This document shows, one piece after another, positions 21,538 to 26,465 of a DNA stretch of 26,465 nt; the first letter of the stretch is position 1; each line of letters starts with the position of its first letter. Both the position numbers and the translations under genes were made by a program. Under the pieces are notes generated by a model. It saw nothing but the letters and a program-made list of their open reading frames with translations, was not told where the DNA came from and made no database searches. Source of the DNA: GCA-016432345 sp964544105 (GTDB lineage: Bacteria; Patescibacteriota; Microgenomatia; Levybacterales; UBA12049); contig CAZIZQ010000012.1 of the NCBI GenBank assembly GCA_964544105.1, positions 1 through 26,465 of the forward strand, written 5' to 3'.

Positions 21538-22886
21538 CTTATTAATTCTTCTACCGCTTTTTCAAGTTGTGTGTCGTGTGACGGATCTTTCTCGTCTGGA
21601 GCAACAACAATATCAGGTGTTAACCCCTTCTGGTGAACCCATGTTCCATTAGGAGTCAACCATTTGGCAATAGTAATATGGACCCCTGCTCCTCCACCTA
21701 AATCTTCTGCCTGCTGGATAGTCCCTTTCCCAAACGATGTTTCACCAATAAGTTTTGCCCGCTTGTGATCCCGCAGCGCGCCACTTACAATCTCGCTTGC
21801 CGATGCTGATCCTTTATTAATTAATACGACCATTGGAATATCCAAAAGTAACCCTTTTCGAGAAACCTCAAAATTGGTTTTTTCGCCGTTTCCCAAACCT
21901 GGATCCTGCACCACAATTGTCCCCTCCTTTAAGAATTCAGATGCAATAAATGCCGCATCGGCTAGATATCCGCCTGGATTATTTCGTACATCAAGCACTA
22001 ACCCTTTTATGGTATTTTTATTTTTTTGAATTTGCACCACAACATTGTTTACGAGCGTTGTCCATTCCTCGTTGGTCCGATCCCCAAATTGTGAAAGACG
22101 AACATAAACAACCTGCTTATCTTTTGTCCCTAAAATCGGCACTCCTGCTATTTCTTCTTTTGTCTCTTCTTTTTTATTTTCTTTATCTTTTTTATTCTTC
22201 TCCTCCTTTTCTTCAAGGTTTTTTAACGAAACCCCCTTTATATCCGATAATTTTTGAACCCCGCCGGTAACACTTTTAACTGTAATTGTTCCCCGCGTTA
22301 CAGAAATATCGGCAAGCTTATTTTCGTTTTCATGCAAAATAGAAAGCTTAACCGTTGTTCCTTTTGGACCGCGAATTTTCTCCACCGTTTGCGCAAGCGT
22401 CCACCCGTCTGTTGCTTTATCATCAACTTTTATAATCGCATCTCCGGCGCGAATTCCGGCTTTTTGGGCCGGCATACCATCCAGTGGCGCTACCACAATA
22501 ATAAACTTGTCTTTCATGCCAAGTTCGGCGCCAATGCCCTCGAATTGCCCTGCCATGCCCTCTTTGAAATCATTATTTTGTTTTGGGGGTAAATACACTG
22601 TATACGGATCCCCAAGACTGCTAACCATACCGGTAATTGCGCCATTGACCAATTTCTGCGGATCGAGAAGTGTTTTATCGTAATACGAACTCTGTAATTT
22701 TTGAAGCACTACCCACATGTGGCTTAGATCTAAATGTGAAACAGATGGAGGAGGCTCTTTTCCGGAAACTTCTATTTTGGGACTATATTGCTTCCAGTCG
22801 ATACTAATCTTTGTAACACCAACACTATACCCAATAAGAGCAGAGGTTACGGCAACTAAAATAAGCTGTACAAATCGGATCTTCAC
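21534..22886 (-). CDS. ctpA: C-terminal processing peptidase (S41) with PDZ domain
   Basis: 450 residues. An N-terminal membrane anchor (FVQLILVAVTSALIGYSVGV, 5-24), a helical region (50-100), a PDZ domain (about 115-200; PLDGMPAQKAGIRAGDAIIKVDD) and the S41 protease domain with the Ser362/Lys387 dyad (KGSASASEI and ETSFGKGTIQQ). It trims the C-termini of exported proteins. A Lys/Glu-rich linker at 223-246 (LEEKEEKNKKDKENKKEE) interrupts the usual junction between PDZ and core and is low complexity. The start is GTG (22884-22886), with no ATG in a better place. It lies 18 bases after rpsR and overlaps htrA, so an envelope-protease pair rides on a ribosomal-protein operon. Confidence 0.95.
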   Translation of the reverse strand: MKIRFVQLILVAVTSALIGYSVGVTKISIDWKQYSPKIEVSGKEPPPSVSHLDLSHMWVVLQKLQSSYYDKTLLDPQKLVNGAITGMVSSLGDPYTVYLPPKQNNDFKEGMAGQFEGIGAELGMKDKFIIVVAPLDGMPAQKAGIRAGDAIIKVDDKATDGWTLAQTVEKIRGPKGTTVKLSILHENENKLADISVTRGTITVKSVTGGVQKLSDIKGVSLKNLEEKEEKNKKDKENKKEETKEEIAGVPILGTKDKQVVYVRLSQFGDRTNEEWTTLVNNVVVQIQKNKNTIKGLVLDVRNNPGGYLADAAFIASEFLKEGTIVVQDPGLGNGEKTNFEVSRKGLLLDIPMVVLINKGSASASEIVSGALRDHKRAKLIGETSFGKGTIQQAEDLGGGAGVHITIAKWLTPNGTWVHQKGLTPDIVVAPDEKDPSHDTQLEKAVEELIR

Positions 22887-22904
22887 AAATTTTTGCTTTT
22901 ATAC

Positions 22905-23150
22905 CTACCCAACAAAAGAAAGAAGTGCAAGATGTCGAGCGTGCTTAATAGCTAGAGTTACTTCTCTTTGATGCTTTAGACAAATACCGCTTCTGGCTTT
23001 ACCTACAATTTTGCCCCTCTCGGTTATAAACCGATGCAAAGTCTCCACATCTAAATATGATGGCTCTTTCTTTTCCGCACAGAAATAACAGTTTTTTGGA
23101 ACAACTATTTTTCTCCGTGGTCTTCGGACTACTTTTTTGTCTTTTATCAT
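22905..23150 (-). CDS. rpsR: Ribosomal protein S18
   Basis: 81 residues of uS18-partner bS18: PKNCYFCAEKKEPSYLDVETLHRFITERGKIVGKARSGICLKHQREVTLAIKHARHLALLSFV. The cysteines (CYFC and Cys in GICLKHQR) keep the zinc-binding form. It binds S6 on the small-subunit platform, fitting its position after rpsF and ssb. The gap to ssb is 9 bases. Confidence 0.97.
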   Translation of the reverse strand: MIKDKKVVRRPRRKIVVPKNCYFCAEKKEPSYLDVETLHRFITERGKIVGKARSGICLKHQREVTLAIKHARHLALLSFVG

Positions 23151-23159
23151 ATTCTATCC

Positions 23160-23639
23160 TTAAAATGGAATATCATCCGGCATTACCTCTTCTTCCGTAT
23201 CGGCTTTCTTCTTAGTTTTTTCTGTTTTTTCCAACTCTTCTAAAACTGGCTCTTCTTTGACAGTTTTTACTGGTACTGCTTGCCTTATTGCACCTTCTTC
23301 CGGACGCTTGCTGTCCAAAAGAATCATGTCATCGATAACAATTTCTGTCGTACTTTTGCTTGTACCATCCTGGCCGGTCCATGTTCGGGTTTGCAGTCGT
23401 CCCTCAACATACACTTTTCGTCCTTTTACCAAAAATTGGCTGCAAAGCTCCCCTAGTTTGTTCCAAGCGACAATTCTATGAAAATCCGCTTCTTCTTTTT
23501 TTTCTCCGGCATCTGTTGTCCAAGATCTATTTGTTGCTAAAGAAAACGAACACACAGCTGTGCCACTTGGCGTGTACCGAAGCTCCGGATCTCGTGTCAG
23601 GTTTCCAATCAACTGTACTCTGTTAAGACTTCTAGCCAT
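23160..23639 (-). CDS. ssb: Single-stranded DNA-binding protein
   Basis: 159 residues. The OB fold (1-110) starts SLNRVQLIGNLTRDPELRYTPSGTAVCSFSLATNR and includes the WNKLGELCSQFLVKGRKVYVEGRLQTRTW core. A disordered, Lys/Glu-rich linker ends in the acidic tip DDIPF, the docking site for repair and replication partners. It protects single-stranded DNA in replication, linking it with the dnaB in this window. It sits in the classic rpsF-ssb-rpsR order, 5 bases after rpsF. Confidence 0.97.
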   Translation of the reverse strand: MARSLNRVQLIGNLTRDPELRYTPSGTAVCSFSLATNRSWTTDAGEKKEEADFHRIVAWNKLGELCSQFLVKGRKVYVEGRLQTRTWTGQDGTSKSTTEIVIDDMILLDSKRPEEGAIRQAVPVKTVKEEPVLEELEKTEKTKKKADTEEEVMPDDIPF

Positions 23640-23644
23640 ATCTC

Positions 23645-23923
23645 TTACTTCTTCCTAACTAATAGATGCCTAATAATATCTTCTGTTGCTAATAATCTCT
23701 TTTCAAAATCCGATGGGATGGCCACTGTTGCCTCGAGAAACAAAAACGAAAAAAACCCGCTTGTTTCCTGCTTTATTTTATAGGTTAGCGCTTTGAGCCC
23801 CGCATGGTCTTCTTTTGTAATTTTTACGTCTTTTAACCAACCCTTAACTGTTTCAAGTACTTTTTTTCTTTGCGCTTCGGTAAGTGATGGCCGAAAAACA
23901 AGCGCCAATTCGTAGACTCTCAT
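23645..23923 (-). CDS. rpsF: Ribosomal protein S6
   Basis: 92 residues starting MRVYELALVFRPSLTEAQRKKVLETVKGWL, with the S6 core ALTYKIKQETSGFFSFLFLEA and the tail LATEDIIRHLLVRKK. The frame stays open upstream to 24031, but the extra 36 residues are unlike S6, and a promoter lies inside them, so the ATG at 23921-23923 is chosen. S6 pairs with S18 in the 30S platform. It heads the rpsF-ssb-rpsR-ctpA-htrA run. Confidence 0.96.
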   Translation of the reverse strand: MRVYELALVFRPSLTEAQRKKVLETVKGWLKDVKITKEDHAGLKALTYKIKQETSGFFSFLFLEATVAIPSDFEKRLLATEDIIRHLLVRKK

Positions 23924-23933
23924 AATTCTTTGT

Positions 23934-23963
23934 ATTTTACCATTCCCCAAACCCCTAAAGCAA
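23934..23963 (-). promoter_or_regulatory. Promoter of the rpsF operon
   Basis: On the minus strand: TTGCTT (23963-23958), an 18-base spacer and TAAAAT (23939-23934), ending 10 bases before the rpsF ATG. Upstream is a tandem 10-mer, AATTAACCGA twice (23971-23990), next to CCGAT-N5-ATCGG, which may be a regulator site. Confidence 0.55.
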
Positions 23964-24027
23964 GAGCTAAAATTAACCGAAATTAACCGATATGGGATCG
24001 GAATAGCTTCGCGAAACGGTACAATGC

Positions 24028-25176
24028 TCATTCTCCAACCACCACGACTGCGTTTTCTTCGTTATTTGTGTCAATTGTCGCAGAAAAACTCGAAATCGTA
24101 TACCCCGCAAGCGAAATATCTTTTTTAATAAGTGATCCATAATCAAAGAGTTCTTTTTTTAGCAGGATACTTACACCATAACTATCTTCACTTGACATTT
24201 TCTCAACCGAAAGAACTTTGTATCCAAAATCTTTCAGAATTTCCTTCATGGCATTGCCAGCTCCTATTTCACGGCTAGCATTCTTAACTAGTATTTTGAC
24301 TGCCGACCGATCTAGTCCTGTTAGCATATCTACCCGCTCTGTTGGGTCGTACGAGGTTTTTGCAACCGATGGATTCACCTCCAAAAAAGGCAAAGGAAAT
24401 GGCAATGTTGCGTCAATGAGCGTTTGATACGAAAGGAATCGATTTGCACCAATCCCCGGATCCATAAAGAAAACCCCCGAACTGTTGTACCCATAAATAA
24501 CAACTGCATGTTCGCCCTTAATAACTGGCGTTGTGCCATACGACAAAGCAACATCGACTGCTTTTCCATGACCAACTTGTATCCATGCCATAACCAGATG
24601 CCCGGAAAAAATTGCTTTTTTAATCCCTTCGATATCTCCTTTTTTTATCGGCCGGGCAAACAAATTATATTCCCAAAACAAATCAATAAACGGCGGCGCA
24701 TGGACACCGTAATAGTCTATCCCACCAAATTTTTGATTAAGATTGCTATATACTCTGTCGGGATTTCCAACCGCTAAATCCCCCATTCTCACCCCGATAT
24801 TGGGATTTTGACTGGCCGGAATTTTGGCAATCAGCGCTTTTTCGGCACTAAGCTGGTTTTTTACCGCAAACAACTCGTCGTTGGTATAATGGTAAATAAT
24901 TGCTGTTGCCGCGGCAAACTCGCAGCTTAAATTAAACACCTGCTTCCTTGGAACTACAGATAAAGCATATGCCGATGGAATTTTTGTTACATTATCCCCC
25001 AATGTAAACTGTGTTTTTTTCGAATTTGTTGGAACAGATTGTTGGGAAAAGATTTTTTTCTTTATCAAAAAATCCTCAATTGCTCTATTTGAAGACTGCT
25101 TATTAAAAACAACCACCCAAAACCAGATATAAAAACCAAAAAAAACAATCCCTGCTAAAAAAATAGCTTTCCTCAT
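24028..25176 (-). CDS. Membrane-anchored C39-like cysteine peptidase domain fused to LytR_C domain
   Basis: 382 residues. An N-terminal membrane anchor (residues 4-24) is followed by a papain-like C39_2 domain: Cys85 in NLSCEFAAATAIIYHY, His223 in GEHAVVIYGYN and Asp239 in FFMDPG, in the order and spacing of C39 peptidases. Residues 291-382 look like a LytR_C domain (SAVKILVKNASREIGAGNAMKEILKDFGYKVLSVEKM, ending AVVVVGE), the module found at the end of LytR/CpsA/Psr cell-wall ligases. The protein would act outside the membrane, perhaps on a cell-wall or surface peptide. The C39 part could be an inactive binding domain, but the triad looks intact. It is on the same strand upstream of rpsF with a gap of about 100 bases holding the rpsF promoter. 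Confidence 0.75.
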   Translation of the reverse strand: MRKAIFLAGIVFFGFYIWFWVVVFNKQSSNRAIEDFLIKKKIFSQQSVPTNSKKTQFTLGDNVTKIPSAYALSVVPRKQVFNLSCEFAAATAIIYHYTNDELFAVKNQLSAEKALIAKIPASQNPNIGVRMGDLAVGNPDRVYSNLNQKFGGIDYYGVHAPPFIDLFWEYNLFARPIKKGDIEGIKKAIFSGHLVMAWIQVGHGKAVDVALSYGTTPVIKGEHAVVIYGYNSSGVFFMDPGIGANRFLSYQTLIDATLPFPLPFLEVNPSVAKTSYDPTERVDMLTGLDRSAVKILVKNASREIGAGNAMKEILKDFGYKVLSVEKMSSEDSYGVSILLKKELFDYGSLIKKDISLAGYTISSFSATIDTNNEENAVVVVGE

Positions 25177-25214
25177 AACTTTACTTTACCATGAAATAAC
25201 AATGTCTACACCTA

Positions 25215-25243
25215 TTTACAAACTATAGGATCTATGATATACT
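25215..25243 (+). promoter_or_regulatory. Promoter of the 25250 gene, leaderless geometry
   Basis: TTTACA at 25215-25220, a 17-base spacer and TATACT at 25238-25243; the ATG at 25250 is 6 bases later, so the transcript should start at or next to the start codon. It lies in the divergent gap with the C39-LytR_C gene. Confidence 0.65.
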
Positions 25244-25249
25244 TTTCTT

Positions 25250-26023
25250 ATGGGGATAAACGAAGGCGAACCACTACGAAGACGCCCAGCTAGCTTCTCA
25301 AAAGATGACATAGGGAGTGGGCTTGCTGACCTTGCTCAAGGCTATGTAGGAATTGGGCTCCGTCCAGAAAACAGATATCGATTTGCTCAAGAATACAAAG
25401 GTTTAGCACAACGAGATTTTAGTCCAGATGATCATACTTGTCGAGTAAAAACAGCTGCGATGTTTACAGGATGCAAAATTACTTTGGCAGAATCTACAGA
25501 TATTCAAAGCGCCGATCCTCAACAACCAAGTACTTATACAAACAATGTAAGACAAGCTCCGCGTGAAGAAATAAAAGCCCTTGTAATAGCTTTTGCCCAA
25601 GGCGGATACAAAACAGAAGAAGTTATAGAAGTATTAATAACAATTGGTATTGATACTACACCCTTAAATCCTGCAAAACCGTCGGCACAAAACACAACAG
25701 ATATTGCATCTCTAGCTTGGAGTCTTAAAGAGCAAGGACTTTCTCGTATACAAATAGCACAAGCACTTTCCGAAAGGCTAGGAAGAAATATTTCAGAGGC
25801 ACAAGTAATTCACGCGCTTAGAAAAAAACGCATTGAGGAAGGTTTAGGTAAAACTCAAGAAGATATGAAATTACAAAAGCAAATTATCTTATCTAAAATT
25901 AGAGACGCTGTTGAAAAATTTAAAAGAGAGCATCCAAATGAACCATTAAACAAAGCTTCTCTTGCCCGTGAATTAGGTCTTACCCCCCGTCACTTTGGAA
26001 AACTATATGGAGTCATATCCTAA
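25250..26023 (+). CDS. Orphan protein with several helix-turn-helix-like segments
   Basis: 257 residues, no membrane segment or signal peptide; I do not recognise a family. The N-terminal 85 residues are basic and Gly-rich (PLRRRPASFSKDDIGSGLADLAQGYVGIGLRPENRYRF) with two Cys (DHTCRV...TGCKI). Three helical units follow: REEIKALVIAFAQGGYKTEEVIEVLITIGI (about 105-134), DIASLAWSLKEQGLSRIQIAQALSERLGRNISEAQVIHALRKKR (about 149-192) and a C-terminal KFKREHPNEPLNKASLARELGLTPRHFGKLYGVIS, which has a classic helix-turn-helix look. A DNA-binding or regulatory role is likely but not shown. Its stop overlaps the ychF stop by 2-3 bases on the opposite strand. Confidence 0.65.
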   Translation: MGINEGEPLRRRPASFSKDDIGSGLADLAQGYVGIGLRPENRYRFAQEYKGLAQRDFSPDDHTCRVKTAAMFTGCKITLAESTDIQSADPQQPSTYTNNVRQAPREEIKALVIAFAQGGYKTEEVIEVLITIGIDTTPLNPAKPSAQNTTDIASLAWSLKEQGLSRIQIAQALSERLGRNISEAQVIHALRKKRIEEGLGKTQEDMKLQKQIILSKIRDAVEKFKREHPNEPLNKASLARELGLTPRHFGKLYGVIS

Positions 26024-26465
26024 CTTCCGATTTTAAACTCCACTACATCCCCATCTTGCATAATGTAATCCCTGCCCTCAAATCTTGTTTTCCCAAGCTC
26101 CCTGGCCTTTTTCCACCCACCTACGGCAACAAAATTGTTATACGAAATAACTTCTGCTTTGATAAAATGTTGCATAAAATCTGTATGAATTACTCCCGCC
26201 GCATCTACTGCTTTTGTTCCTTTTTTAATAGTCCAGGCGCGGACTTCCTTCTCCCCCGCTGTTAAAAACGAGATCAACCCAAGAGTCTCATAGGCTTTTT
26301 GAATCAGCCGCTCTAAACCCGATTCCTCCAATCCTAAACCTTTTAAGTATTGTTTCTGTTCGTCCTCTGATAATTCTGCAAGTTCTGCTTCTATTTTTGC
26401 GGAAATTATAATTATTTCTCTTTTTGGCTTTTTCAGAAGCTGGCAATACTCATCTATAATTTTCT
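26020..26465 (-). CDS. ychF: Redox/translation-associated GTPase YchF, C-terminal part (gene continues past the window)
   Basis: An open frame of about 148 codons runs from the right edge to TAG at 26020-26022. It shows the YchF C-terminal half: the end of the helical region SAKIEAELAELSEDEQKQYLKGLGLEESGLERLIQKAYETLGLI, then the TGS-like domain FLTAGEKEVRAWTIKKGTKAVDAAGVIHTDFMQHFIKAEVISYN and GRDYIMQDGDVVEFKIG. The GTPase domain with its NxxE motif lies outside. YchF (Ola1 family) hydrolyses ATP or GTP and binds ribosomes. The gene converges on the 25250 gene with overlapping stop codons. Confidence 0.96.
   Translation of the reverse strand, partial: KIIDEYCQLLKKPKREIIIISAKIEAELAELSEDEQKQYLKGLGLEESGLERLIQKAYETLGLISFLTAGEKEVRAWTIKKGTKAVDAAGVIHTDFMQHFIKAEVISYNNFVAVGGWKKARELGKTRFEGRDYIMQDGDVVEFKIGS

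Noticed and set aside
23924..24031. N-terminal extension of rpsF by 36 residues
   Set aside because: The extra residues do not resemble S6, S6 normally begins MRxYE, and a -10 box lies within the extension.
1..26465. CRISPR arrays, transposases, integrases or phage genes
   Set aside because: No regularly spaced direct repeats and no matching proteins on either strand; all clear genes are chromosomal housekeeping, biosynthetic or envelope genes.

Overview
The window reads as a 26 kb piece of an AT-rich, gene-dense bacterial chromosome. It most resembles Candidate Phyla Radiation (Patescibacteria), probably Microgenomates; this is inferred from gene families and compactness, not from a phylogeny. 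Supporting points are a degenerate metallo-beta-lactamase-fold protein, a DUF5666-like secreted protein, a shortened release factor 1, tiny intergenic gaps and few Shine-Dalgarno sequences. The standard code fits: hisG, hisD, hisB and hisH end in TGA at the expected family lengths. There is no gene-free stretch over 300 bases and no sign of phage, transposase or CRISPR.

Layout. 1-4966 (minus): an M1 aminopeptidase, efp, an MFS exporter and an Lgt-like membrane protein cut by the window edge. 5053-5136 (plus): tRNA-Leu(CAA) with its own promoter and terminator. 5198-7281 (minus): a degenerate MBL-fold protein, replicative helicase dnaB broken into two frames, and a small proline-rich ORF. 7375-9586 (plus): two exported or anchored proteins and an M24 peptidase. 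9619-10384: an orphan gene and a TrpR/YerC-type regulator. 10393-16147: histidine operon hisG-D-C-B-H-F-I-E, with no hisA. 16160-18673: hisS, rpmE, prfA. 18678-20354 (minus): a CPA2 antiporter. 20404-23923 (minus): rpsF-ssb-rpsR followed by the envelope proteases ctpA and htrA. 24028-25176 (minus): a C39-like/LytR_C fusion. 25250-26023 (plus): an orphan helix-turn-helix protein. 26020-26465 (minus): the ychF C-terminus.

The most interesting part is histidine control. The yerC-like regulator gene has a strong promoter buried in two tandem ACTTTA-N6-TAAAGT palindromes. A different perfect 24-bp palindrome with a CTAG core lies just before the his operon. Between it and hisG are a 19-codon leader ORF with one His codon and two mutually exclusive hairpins, an antiterminator and a terminator, in the geometry of a ribosome-controlled attenuator. 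The his enzymes would convert PRPP and ATP to histidine, but the ProFAR isomerase (HisA), histidinol-phosphatase and the HisZ partner of short HisG are not in the window.

Two other patterns stand out. First, several promoters (hisS, rpmE, the antiporter and the orphan HTH gene) have a 17-bp spacer and a -10 box ending only 6-7 nt before the start codon, implying leaderless mRNAs. Second, GC-rich palindromes sit in frame inside or at the ends of conserved genes (M24 peptidase, hisS, prfA, hisH tail), suggesting a small palindromic element that tolerates insertion into proteins.
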